Below, one piece after another: positions 26,812 to 34,279 of a DNA stretch of 55,208 nucleotides. The translations under genes were made by a program, and so were the position numbers. This DNA comes from Candidatus Sulfopaludibacter sp. SbA3. GTDB taxonomy: Bacteria > Acidobacteriota > Terriglobia > Bryobacterales > Bryobacteraceae. The notes below the pieces were generated by a model. The model searched no databases, was not told the origin of the DNA, and saw only the letters and a list, made by a program, of their open reading frames with translations. Position 1 is the first letter of the stretch. Each line of letters begins with the position of its first letter. The stretch covers positions 1-55,208 of the forward strand of contig CAMAVI010000016.1 in assembly GCA_945861625.1 (NCBI GenBank). Direction: 5' to 3'.

Positions 26812-27363
26812 TTACTTGGCTTCCGCCGGAATCGACGTCGCCGGGCCCATGCCCATGATCTGGATGGTCAGACCGTCTTCCTTGGTCCCGTCGTAGTGCG
26901 GCTGCGTGGCGATGTCGCGGATGAAGCCGCCCGCCTTGATGGGCACCGTGTTCTCTTTGTCGAGCTTAGCGCCCGTGCCGATCCACATGGTTCCGGCAAG
27001 CACGGTAATGAAGCGGTCATTGGGATGAGAGTGCGGTTTGCTCCAGTCATTGGGGCCGCGCTTCAATAGATACAAATACCAGCCGGGCTTATTGGGATCG
27101 CCAAAGATTTTCGCCGAAGCATTCGGCGTGCCCGGGCGTCCCTCCCACGGAATCTGGTTTTCCAGTACATAGTCGCGCGCGCCGCGGTCCACCGATGCGT
27201 ACGACGCGGCATACGCGGACGCCAGCCCCAGGATCTCCGGAGGCGGCACCGCGCTCGACGAGTACTTACCGATGTGAAGCGAAGGGGCCGACAGCATGGC
27301 CACGGCCAGTACAGCGGCCGCCGGCAACCGAAGGTTCCACTTGCCAATCTTTGCGAGTTTCAT
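26812..27363 (-). CDS. Exported cupin-domain protein
   Basis: A 183-residue protein with AAGGAG before the ATG at 27363 and a long hydrophobic N-terminus (about 11-28). A single cupin barrel follows, with SKPHSHPNDRFITVLAGTMW as motif 1 and TQPHYDGTKEDGLTIQ as motif 2, giving His residues suited to a metal site. Small exported cupins may be isomerases or binding proteins. It follows the ThuA-like gene by about 45 nt on the same strand. The reaction is unknown. Confidence 0.82.
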   Translation of the reverse strand: MKLAKIGKWNLRLPAAAVLAVAMLSAPSLHIGKYSSSAVPPPEILGLASAYAASYASVDRGARDYVLENQIPWEGRPGTPNASAKIFGDPNKPGWYLYLLKRGPNDWSKPHSHPNDRFITVLAGTMWIGTGAKLDKENTVPIKAGGFIRDIATQPHYDGTKEDGLTIQIMGMGPATSIPAEAK

Positions 27364-27408
27364 AGCGATCTCCTTTGTGTGTTGCCGGACCCTAATTGTA
27401 TTACCGGA

Positions 27409-28260
27409 CTACTTGCCCGCCAGCTCTGGCGGAATCTTCAGCGTCACCTGACCGGTGGCGGCCCATTCGACGCCGCGCGTGAATGTCACCTTAAATACCT
27501 GCTCCTGCACGGCGCTGAAGTCATGGCCCAGAGCGTTGATGTACACGCGGCCCTGGCCGTACTGCGTGGTCCACAGCATCGGCTCATCCACGCCATTGCC
27601 GCTCATTGGCTGCTTGGCGCGCGCGTCGGAAGCACGTTCATCGTAAATGGTGTGATCGTCATAAGAAGTGGCCAGAACGTGGTAGGTGCCCTGCGGCTGC
27701 CATTTCAGGTTGGCGTACAGCTCGTCGTTCATCACCGGCAGCGTAGTCTTGAGGCCCTTGGTAATGGGATGCTCGGTGTCCGTGATCTTCAAGCTGAAAT
27801 CGTGACGCACCGAGTGGTGGCCGTTGCCTGGCCGCCAGTTCCCGGCCGAGATTTTCTCGAATTCGGTCCAGCCGTTGAACGACGCCAGGGCGAAGTGATA
27901 AACCACCAGGCCCTTGCCGGAACGGACGTAATCCAGCAACGCCTTCTCAGCGGCGGCGCCCCAGCGCAAGTTGGGCGTGTTGCGGTCCATGTAGTGGTCG
28001 ATGACGACATCGTAAGGAGCCAGCGTCTCCGCGGTCGCGCCGCGGAATTCTTCCATGACGCGCACTTCGAAGCGGCCCGTGTCTTCGAGGGCCTGCTTCA
28101 AATAGGGAGTGGTGGCCTTCCAGTCATGGCCGTGCTGGCCGGTGATAATCAGAACCTGTAATTTGGGAGGGCCCGCCGGCGCAGCCGGAGCCTGGGCAAA
28201 AACCTGTCCGGCCAGAAGGGACAGGCCGAGTGCGGCATACAAGAAATGTCGAGTAGTCAT
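27409..28260 (-). CDS. ThuA-like domain protein, exported
   Basis: A 283-residue protein with a signal peptide (about 1-22) and a ThuA-like, class I glutamine-amidotransferase-like fold. Visible features are LIITGQHGHDWKATTPYLK at the start and DVVIDHYMDRN, then GKGLVVYHFALASFNGW in the middle. The C-terminal part has HPITKGL and YGQGRVYINALGHD, typical of the family. ThuA-type proteins are linked to sugar (trehalose) metabolism and 3-keto sugars, but the enzymatic role is uncertain. The cupin gene follows downstream on the same strand. Confidence 0.85.
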   Translation of the reverse strand: MTTRHFLYAALGLSLLAGQVFAQAPAAPAGPPKLQVLIITGQHGHDWKATTPYLKQALEDTGRFEVRVMEEFRGATAETLAPYDVVIDHYMDRNTPNLRWGAAAEKALLDYVRSGKGLVVYHFALASFNGWTEFEKISAGNWRPGNGHHSVRHDFSLKITDTEHPITKGLKTTLPVMNDELYANLKWQPQGTYHVLATSYDDHTIYDERASDARAKQPMSGNGVDEPMLWTTQYGQGRVYINALGHDFSAVQEQVFKVTFTRGVEWAATGQVTLKIPPELAGK

Positions 28261-28297
28261 AACAGCCCATTCTTCTGTGTTATGAGGCCGCTGTCAA

Positions 28298-28325
28298 GTG
28301 GCTGGTATATTGTGGCTGGTATATT
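28298..28325. repeat. 14-nt tandem duplication
   Basis: GTGGCTGGTATATT is repeated exactly twice (28298-28311, 28312-28325) and followed by GTGGC, in the short gap between the ThuA-like and methyltransferase genes. It may simply be a slippage product. Confidence 0.6.
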
Positions 28326-28373
28326 GTGGCGCCCGGGCTATGGTTGCATCTCGTCCGGATCGAGGGCGATTCC

Positions 28374-29087
28374 TTACGTCTTCCGCAGCACGACGGTCAC
28401 CTGACCCACCAGGAACGGGAACATCTCGCACACCGGAAAGTACAGCGCCGGCACATATTGCGACAGCAGCCGCCCCAGGGGAGGCAGTAACGCTCCGCGG
28501 GTGCGGCACACCAGCGTCGTCCTGCTGCCGACGCCGAACAGCCGGGCAATGCGCTTCGGCGAGACCGCCACGTATCCTTCGTGCCCGAAACTGTAGCGCC
28601 AGTCAGTCAGCATGAGGTAGCCGCCGGGCTTCACAACGCGGACCATCTCGCTTGCGATCCCTTGCGCGATGGACTCGTCGGTGATCTGCAGGAACACCGT
28701 CGATTCCATCGCCAAGTCGAAGCTGGCGGCTTCGTACTCCATCGCCGCCGCGTCGCCCAGCGTCAGGTTCAGCGCGGGTTGGCGCCTGCGCCCGCGCGCG
28801 ATGCGGCTCTCAACAATGTCAATGCCGAACAGCCGCTCTGGTTCCAGGCCGTAGTTGAGCAGACGGCACAGGCTGAACCCGGCGCCGCATCCGACGTCCA
28901 GGATTTTCCACGTGTTCCTATCCAGGCCGATCTTCCGCAGCGCCTCCACGATGGACTTCTCAAATGCCAGGTTCTGAAACAGCACGCCTGGATTCCGCAG
29001 CGGGTCGTTGCGCTCGTCGCCCTTGGAAACGTAGTAATTGTGATAACAGTCCGCGGTCTGTTTCTGCCTGGACGCGGCGGTCTTCAT
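28374..29087 (-). CDS. Class I SAM-dependent methyltransferase
   Basis: Beginning at the ATG at 29087 (MKTAASRQKQTADCYHNYY) gives 237 residues. Motif I is ILDVGCGAGFSLC, followed by LFGIDIVESRIARGR and the post-motif PGGYLMLTDWRYSFGHE, so it is a complete small methyltransferase of the type that acts on small molecules or glycans. The C-terminus is hydrophobic (LYFPVCEMFPFLVGQVTVVL). It is oriented with AsmA but separated by a small hairpin. The substrate cannot be predicted. Confidence 0.82.
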   Translation of the reverse strand: MKTAASRQKQTADCYHNYYVSKGDERNDPLRNPGVLFQNLAFEKSIVEALRKIGLDRNTWKILDVGCGAGFSLCRLLNYGLEPERLFGIDIVESRIARGRRRQPALNLTLGDAAAMEYEAASFDLAMESTVFLQITDESIAQGIASEMVRVVKPGGYLMLTDWRYSFGHEGYVAVSPKRIARLFGVGSRTTLVCRTRGALLPPLGRLLSQYVPALYFPVCEMFPFLVGQVTVVLRKT

Positions 29088-29122
29088 GCAAGAGTAGTGG
29101 GCAGAATCGCCTATACATCTCA

Positions 29123-29141
29123 ACCCGGCTTGTCGCCGGGT
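29123..29141. repeat. Perfect 7-bp hairpin between AsmA and methyltransferase genes
   Basis: ACCCGGC (29123-29129) pairs with GCCGGGT (29135-29141) across a 5-nt loop. There is no T-tract on either side, so it is not a classical terminator; it may be a REP-like remnant. Confidence 0.5.
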
Positions 29142-29154
29142 CCCGGCAACCGGC

Positions 29155-31365
29155 CTATTCCCCGCGATTCAGCTTGACCGTCAGCTTGCCGTCAGCCTGG
29201 CGGGCCGCTTCGCCGATGAGGGTGTCCGTCCCCTGTTGCACTTCCAGTTCCGTCGTATTCCACTGCGCCCCGCCCGGAGTCATGCGCAAAGAAAAGCGCC
29301 CTTTGGCTCGCCGATATTCCGGATCCGGCGGATTCGTGATGGAGCGGCCCTGCAAAGTTCCTTCAGCCTTGAGGCTCGCCGCCAGCGCCGCGCCGCTGCC
29401 GTCAGCTTCAGCCTTGCCCTCAAAGTCCAAGACGCCGCCTTTGTAGCGAACATCTTTCACGGCGCCCGTGTACTGGTAGCGAGGCGCGGCGGCGGAAAGG
29501 TCCACATGGAGGTCTCCGGATACGCTGGCCTCCGCGATCTTTGCGTTCGTCGCGGCGAGGGTGACGCTGGTGCCGGTCCACGCCAGGCGCGTGGCGCCGG
29601 AGAACACAGCGCCGCCCACACTCAGGCCGTCAAAGGTGACCGTGCCTTCCGCCTTACGATTGGCGAGCCATTCGGGAGCCGCCGGCGCGCTCCCAATTCC
29701 CAGCGTTCGTGAAAGGACACCCCCACGAACCAGGGTGGGAGCAAAGAAGCGCTCGACTTCGGCCGCGTCCGCCTTGGCGGCCTGCAGGCGAAACCGGCTC
29801 GGCGCCGCGGCGCCGGCGTCCCAGCCGAAATCGCCGGAGAACGAAATTGCACCGGCTCTTGCCTTGATCCGCGTCAGAGCCACTCGTTCCGGCTTTGCGC
29901 TCACGGCCGCCGCCTGCACATCCACCGGAGCCGCCAGGCCATCCACTCTGACTTGCGCGTCTTGCACATCGAAATCGCCCGACCAGGAACCCACGCCGGA
30001 AGCAGGCTGCTGATATCTAAGCAAACCACGCCAGCTTCCGCCGCTCACACGATCGAACAGCGGAGCGCCGGCCAGACCAAGTGCGCGAATATTCGCGATG
30101 CCCATGCGGCGCGTGGAGACTTTCCACTCAACCCCGCCGCCCTCTCCACTCTGATAAGTGGCTTGCACCTCGGCGGTGTCTTTGTCTTTCAAATCGACGT
30201 CATCGAAGTTCACCGTGACCGGCCCGGCCAGGATCTTGTCCTTCTTAAAGAACAGAGTGGCGGTGGGAATCTTCATCGCGCTCACCTCCGCGTCGCGGAT
30301 CTCTACATTGCCGGAGAATCCGGCGGCGCTGCCATAGCCCGGATTTCCGGAAACGGTTCCCTGCCCGGCCGGAACCGGCGCCCCTACCTGGCGGGCGATG
30401 TTCAGCAAGGCATCCAGCGGCATGGAATCCATCTCGGCGGCAATGTCCCACTGAGGCGTAGCCAGCAGATTGCTCGCGCCGAGCCGGATACTGGCGTGCA
30501 GTTCCTGCGGCAATACCGATGCGAGTTCGAGCGTGTGACCGGCAAGATTAAGCGCTCCCTTATAGTCCAGCCGCAGCTTGCCGCCGTCGCCGAACTGCGC
30601 CAGGCCCTTCACGTCCAGTTGTTGCGGCGGGCCGCTGATCTGAGCGTCCAGGGAAGCTGTGCCCTTCAGGTCGGGAACGCTCGTGGAGAACAGGCGCGCG
30701 ACGGAATCGAGCGAGCTGGGCTCCAGTTCCACGCGATAGTTGAGCTGGGTCTTCCCTGATTGTCCCCTGGGAACCGATGTCCCCCGAACGAAAAAATATC
30801 CAAAACCTTGCAAGGAACGGTCCGTGCGCGCGGGTGCGCCCGAAAAGCGGAGTTCCACGGCGCCGTTCTCACGCGATGACACATCCAAGTCGGTGTCGTC
30901 AAAAAACACAACCGCCTTGGTATCGCCGAACTTGAAGTTGATGCGGCCGCCGCGCATCTTGAGCGACGGCAGAGGAATCCCCGGGCTGGTATCCAGCAGC
31001 ATCTGAAAGTTCCAAACTTCATCGTTGGGTTTGACCAGATTGATGGTGGCGTCGTTGAAATGGAGGCTCGAAAACTCCAGGCTCCCTCCGAGCAGCGCGA
31101 GCACGTCCAGCGTAGCGTCGAGCGTGTTGGCGTAGGCGAACGGTTCGATTCCGGCGCGCGGGTCTTCATGGATGGTCACTCCGCTGAGCGAAAAACCGGG
31201 ACCCGAGAACAGCGTGAGCGAAACGCTGTCGATTTCCACCTTGCGGCCCAATCCGCGCGACAACGCCCGCTCCATCGGCCCTTTCAGGAAAGCGACGGGC
31301 GCGAACGGCAGCGCCGCGCCGAGGACGGCAATAACCACCAGCACAATCAGTACGGCGCGCTTCAA
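29155..31365 (-). CDS. AsmA family protein
   Basis: A 736-residue inner-membrane-anchored periplasmic protein. The single N-terminal helix (MKRAVLIVLVVIAVLGAALP) is followed by the AsmA start pattern VEIDSVSLTLFSGPGFSLSG and long beta-repeats to the C-terminus. AsmA-like proteins are thought to bridge membranes for lipid transfer and influence outer-membrane assembly. The start codon is TTG at 31365, overlapping the MocA-like stop as TTGA, so it is coupled to the MocA-XdhC genes by translation although the function seems unrelated. Confidence 0.83.
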   Translation of the reverse strand: MKRAVLIVLVVIAVLGAALPFAPVAFLKGPMERALSRGLGRKVEIDSVSLTLFSGPGFSLSGVTIHEDPRAGIEPFAYANTLDATLDVLALLGGSLEFSSLHFNDATINLVKPNDEVWNFQMLLDTSPGIPLPSLKMRGGRINFKFGDTKAVVFFDDTDLDVSSRENGAVELRFSGAPARTDRSLQGFGYFFVRGTSVPRGQSGKTQLNYRVELEPSSLDSVARLFSTSVPDLKGTASLDAQISGPPQQLDVKGLAQFGDGGKLRLDYKGALNLAGHTLELASVLPQELHASIRLGASNLLATPQWDIAAEMDSMPLDALLNIARQVGAPVPAGQGTVSGNPGYGSAAGFSGNVEIRDAEVSAMKIPTATLFFKKDKILAGPVTVNFDDVDLKDKDTAEVQATYQSGEGGGVEWKVSTRRMGIANIRALGLAGAPLFDRVSGGSWRGLLRYQQPASGVGSWSGDFDVQDAQVRVDGLAAPVDVQAAAVSAKPERVALTRIKARAGAISFSGDFGWDAGAAAPSRFRLQAAKADAAEVERFFAPTLVRGGVLSRTLGIGSAPAAPEWLANRKAEGTVTFDGLSVGGAVFSGATRLAWTGTSVTLAATNAKIAEASVSGDLHVDLSAAAPRYQYTGAVKDVRYKGGVLDFEGKAEADGSGAALAASLKAEGTLQGRSITNPPDPEYRRAKGRFSLRMTPGGAQWNTTELEVQQGTDTLIGEAARQADGKLTVKLNRGE

Positions 31366-31949
31366 GACTGGCTCTCCGTAACTTGCCGGTAAGCAGCGGG
31401 ATCGTCGATGTCGACCAGAATGCCCGGATCATCTACATCCACATACACCGTGTCCGGCACATGACTGTGGACGACATCGCTGGCTTTCCCCGTGGGCGGC
31501 AAGGCCAACAGTTCCTCGGCGATCGCGCGTGTCGCAAACACCGGATGGCCGCGCTTGCCCTGGTAGCGAGGAATCACAAATCGCGTGGCGGAGCCGCGCT
31601 TAAGAAACGCTGCGCGAAGACTTTCGACGGTGGACGGCTCGACGGCGGGCGAATCGACTGGGATGAACGCGAAGCCTTCGGTATCGGGCGGCAATGCGGC
31701 CAGCGCGGTCTGCAACGAACTCAATTGGCCGCGTTCGGGAGCCGGGTTGATCACGATGGTACCGGTTCCTTTGATAGCGGGGCGAATGGTATCGACGTGA
31801 TAGCCCAACGCCACAATCACCGGATCGCACGCCCCGGAGAGCACACGCACCAAGCGCGCGATGAACATCTCCCCCCGATAATCCAGAAGCGCCTTGGGAC
31901 TGCCCATGCGGCTGGAGGCGCCGGCCGCAAGGATAATGCCGGCGATCAT
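31362..31949 (-). CDS. MocA/MobA-like NTP transferase (molybdenum cofactor cytidylyltransferase-like)
   Basis: A 195-residue nucleotidyltransferase with the MobA/MocA signature ILAAGASSRMGSPKALLDY, then VIVALGYHVDTI and FIPVDSPAV as the metal-binding Asp region. It adds CMP (or GMP) to the molybdenum cofactor destined for xanthine- or CO-dehydrogenase-type enzymes. Its ATG directly abuts the XdhC stop codon (TAA-ATG), confirming the functional pairing. No molybdenum hydroxylase genes lie in the window. Confidence 0.85.
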   Translation of the reverse strand: MIAGIILAAGASSRMGSPKALLDYRGEMFIARLVRVLSGACDPVIVALGYHVDTIRPAIKGTGTIVINPAPERGQLSSLQTALAALPPDTEGFAFIPVDSPAVEPSTVESLRAAFLKRGSATRFVIPRYQGKRGHPVFATRAIAEELLALPPTGKASDVVHSHVPDTVYVDVDDPGILVDIDDPAAYRQVTESQS

Positions 31950-32786
31950 TTATTTGAGAAGCGCCCGCAGGTGCGCGTGCGCGAAGATGGACTTCGAGGC
32001 CGACCGCCACTCGTCGCCTGGATTGCGCCGGACCGCAATCATCTCCGCGACCACGGAAATCGCGATTTCTTCCGGCGTTTCCGCGCCGATCTCCAGGCCC
32101 ATGGGCGCGTAGATCTTCTCGAAGAGCTGGCGCGGCAGGCCTTCCTTTTCGAGTTCCTTCACCACCGAGATGGTCTTGCGCTTGCTCCCGATCATGGCGA
32201 TGTACTTGGCCGGCGTCTCCACCGCCCAGCGCAGCACGCGCATGTCATCGCGGTGGCCGCGCGTCACGATGACTACGTAGCTGGTGGAGGTGATGGCTAG
32301 CTGCGGGAAAACTTTCTCGTACTCCTCGGCGTAAACTTCGTCGGCCTCCGGAAAGCGTTCTGTGTTGGCGAAGGCCTCGCGGTCGTCCACGATCACGGTG
32401 GCGAAGCCCGCCATGTTGGCCACTTTCGAGATGCTCTTCGACACGTGCCCGCCGCCGAAGATGAACGCGCGGGGCTGGGGAGCAATCGGTTCGATGAAGA
32501 TGTTCAACTGGCCTCCGCAGATCAAGCCGTTATCGTAGGCGGCGTCCTGCCCCAGGCTGAAGTTCAGGTGGCGGGGCTTGTCGGTTTCGATCACCTCGCG
32601 GGCGGCGGCCCAGACTTCGCCCTCCACGCACCCCCCGCCAATCGTGCCCACGATGGATCCATCCTCGCGCACCAGCATCTTGGCGCTCTCATAGCTCGGG
32701 ATCGAGCCGTTCACCTGGACGATGGTCGCGACGGCACACTTCTGCCCCAGCCGCCGCAGACGCACGATTTCGTCGTAAATATCCAC
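31950..32786 (-). CDS. XdhC/CoxF family molybdenum-enzyme maturation factor
   Basis: A 278-residue protein with the XdhC features. The N-terminal domain has GGGCVEGEVW, and the C-terminal Rossmann-like XdhC_C domain has IFGGGHVSKSISKVANMAGF, VIVDDREAFAN and VIVTRGHRDDMRVLRW. XdhC binds the molybdenum cofactor, protects it and promotes its sulfuration before insertion into xanthine-dehydrogenase-family enzymes. It is the first gene of the XdhC-MocA-AsmA operon; the target enzyme must be elsewhere. Confidence 0.88.
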   Translation of the reverse strand: MDIYDEIVRLRRLGQKCAVATIVQVNGSIPSYESAKMLVREDGSIVGTIGGGCVEGEVWAAAREVIETDKPRHLNFSLGQDAAYDNGLICGGQLNIFIEPIAPQPRAFIFGGGHVSKSISKVANMAGFATVIVDDREAFANTERFPEADEVYAEEYEKVFPQLAITSTSYVVIVTRGHRDDMRVLRWAVETPAKYIAMIGSKRKTISVVKELEKEGLPRQLFEKIYAPMGLEIGAETPEEIAISVVAEMIAVRRNPGDEWRSASKSIFAHAHLRALLK

Positions 32787-32823
32787 TGGAGGCTATTATA
32801 ACGTGGCCCCTGGACCTGCCGAA

Positions 32824-32895
32824 GAATTGGGGACAGTGTGGGCTCTCTCCCGTGTAGCCTCGTCTTTCAGCAATTCGCAACACTGTCCCAAGTTC
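32824..32895. repeat. GGGGACA-type inverted repeat (second site)
   Basis: Arms at 32824-32838 and 32881-32895 are 15-nt inverted repeats with two mismatches around a 42-nt loop. The core GAATTGGGGACAGTG resembles the core of the cluster at 26647-26788. It lies between XdhC and the toxin-antitoxin locus, in otherwise empty DNA. Confidence 0.65.
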
Positions 32896-32967
32896 TGTCC
32901 CTCCCTGCCGACCAACCCCCGCCGGCGGCCGCACCAACCGGCGGATTACGGACGGGAAGTCATGCCC

Positions 32968-32996
32968 TTGACATGTACGGTGTTACCGTACATACT
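32968..32996 (+). promoter_or_regulatory. Promoter and operator of the HigBA-type locus
   Basis: TTGACA (32968-32973) and CATACT (32991-32996) are separated by exactly 17 nt, a good sigma-70-type promoter. A perfect palindrome, ATGTACGGT-GTT-ACCGTACAT (32973-32993), overlaps the spacer. This is the standard arrangement for autoregulation by a HigA-type antitoxin, whose gene lies about 320 nt downstream. Confidence 0.75.
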
Positions 32997-33012
32997 GAAA
33001 TCAACAAAAAAC

Positions 33013-33303
33013 ATAGAGCTTGCTCGCTTCCGCCACAAGGGACTGAAGCAACTATACGAAGACGGCCACGCCAAAGGAGTGCCGCCTGCGGTAACAGATA
33101 AGTTACGGAAGTTGCTGTTCGCGCTCGAATCCGCTGATGGACTCGATCAGATAAGCCGGTTTCCTGGATGGAAACTGCATCCACTCAAAGGCGATCTGAA
33201 AGGTTTTTGGAGCTTAGCCGTAACCGGGAATTGACGGCTGATATTCCGGTACGACGAATCAACCAACACCGCCAGCGACATTGACTTGATTGACTACCAC
33301 TAG
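33013..33303 (+). pseudogene. higB: HigB/RelE-type toxin with in-frame stop and lost start codon
   Basis: The reading frame starts with a HigB N-terminus (FRHKGLKQLYEDGHAKGVPP) and contains KLHPLKGDLKGFWSLAVTGN. It then meets TGA (33232-33234) exactly where HigB proteins have Trp in the GNWR motif. In the same frame translation resumes as RLIFRYDES and ends DIDLIDYH before TAG at 33301-33303, the normal HigB C-terminus. The expected start position is ATA (33013-33015) rather than ATG, with no clear ribosome site. Two lesions point to an inactivated mRNA-cleaving toxin; a sequencing error at the TGA is the main alternative. Confidence 0.75.
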
Positions 33304-33313
33304 GAGTTTCGCC

Positions 33314-33601
33314 ATGCCCATGAAAAACCCGCCCCACCCGGGCGACCTGATCAGAACCGAGATCATCGAAGCCCTCGGCCTCACTGTGTCTAAGACAGCG
33401 GAAGTCTTAAACGTGCGCCGAGCGACTCTCTCGGACCTGCTTCACGGTAAAGCCTCGCTCACGCCGGAAATGGCCCTGCGCATCGAGAAGGCGTTCGGCC
33501 CGGAAATGGACCATCTTCTGCGTATGCAACTCGCCTACGACGTGGCCCAAACGCGCCTACACTCGCGCGAGATCGCGGTAAAGCGGTATGTCCCAGCGTA
33601 A
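33314..33601 (+). CDS. higA: HigA-type antitoxin (XRE family)
   Basis: A 95-residue DNA-binding antitoxin. The N-terminus NPPHPGDLIRTEIIEALGL and the HTH VSKTAEVLNVRRATLSDLLH, followed by KASLTPEMALRIEKAFG, are the standard HigA/VapI-type pattern. TAGGAG lies 8 nt before the ATG at 33314. It starts just after the decayed toxin and would bind the palindrome at 32973-32993 to repress the operon. The frame is intact although the toxin is broken. Confidence 0.88.
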   Translation: MPMKNPPHPGDLIRTEIIEALGLTVSKTAEVLNVRRATLSDLLHGKASLTPEMALRIEKAFGPEMDHLLRMQLAYDVAQTRLHSREIAVKRYVPA

Positions 33602-33914
33602 TCCAGTGCGCGTCATGCCCGGAAGCGCCAATGTGTTCCGCGATCTCGGGCACGAAAACGCGGACGTCGAACAATTCAACGCGATCCTGGCAGCGGAAAT
33701 CATCAAGTCGCTCGACCGCGAACGACTGACGGTGCGCGCCGCACATAACCGCACGGGCTTTGCCGCAGCTGATTTTTCCCGCATCCGCAACGCGGACCTC
33801 GAACGCTTCACGGTCGACCGGCTTATGTCGATGCTTAACCGCCTCGGCTCACGAATCGAAGTGAAAGTGAAGGTGCGACGCGCCGCGACAGTAGCGGAGC
33901 GCGTACCCGCCTAG
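33588..33914 (+). CDS. Second XRE/HTH antitoxin-like protein
   Basis: A 108-residue protein beginning inside the last codons of higA (14-nt overlap), so translationally coupled. The layout GSANVFRDLGHENADVEQ followed by an HTH (LTVRAAHNRTGFAAADFSRI) and DRLMSMLNRLGSRIEVKVKV resembles HTH_37-type antitoxins that normally accompany RelE-like toxins. No toxin for it is present, so it may be a captured orphan or a third partner of the locus. Confidence 0.7.
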   Translation: MSQRNPVRVMPGSANVFRDLGHENADVEQFNAILAAEIIKSLDRERLTVRAAHNRTGFAAADFSRIRNADLERFTVDRLMSMLNRLGSRIEVKVKVRRAATVAERVPA

Positions 33915-33924
33915 CGGTCATGGC

Positions 33925-34248
33925 TTATCTTGAAATCCGCAAGTGTTTGACCACGATCTCAAGCAGATCTTCTCGACTTAGCGAACCAAACTTCGCAACC
34001 GCCCTATATGGGAGATCTGATTCTAACAGCGGAGCAGTCTCAAGTTCAGCCGTACACCGATCTGCGTGATAGCCCCAGGTCGACACATACACCAGTTGTT
34101 TTGGATCATCGGGTGCCGATATACCGATAGCGAAACGGTCAGCTTCCCAATGATCCGATATCAGGAACGTGTCACCAATTCGCGCGCGGAGCCAATTGAG
34201 CAACTCGATTATTGTGGAGTCTTTACCGGCCACGTTACACCGATGCAA
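33925..34248 (-). CDS. Small protein of unknown function
   Basis: A 107-residue frame with a TTG start (34248) or GTG start (34233). It has no signal peptide or known motif. The sequence is soluble-looking with acidic clusters and an aromatic core (DHWEADRFAIGIS, LVYVSTWGYHADRC). It does not look like a shadow of another gene because nothing else occupies the region. It could be a toxin-neutralising or immunity-like protein, given the adjacent toxin-antitoxin genes, but this is only a guess. Confidence 0.5.
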   Translation of the reverse strand: MHRCNVAGKDSTIIELLNWLRARIGDTFLISDHWEADRFAIGISAPDDPKQLVYVSTWGYHADRCTAELETAPLLESDLPYRAVAKFGSLSREDLLEIVVKHLRISR

Positions 34249-34279
34249 CAGTTCACAGGAACTTTAGCTATGGTGCCGC

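Noticed and set aside
32803-33012. N-terminal extension of the toxin frame upstream of the promoter
   Set aside because: The open frame continues upstream through the repeat and the promoter; the HigB homology begins only at about 33013, so the extension is non-coding.
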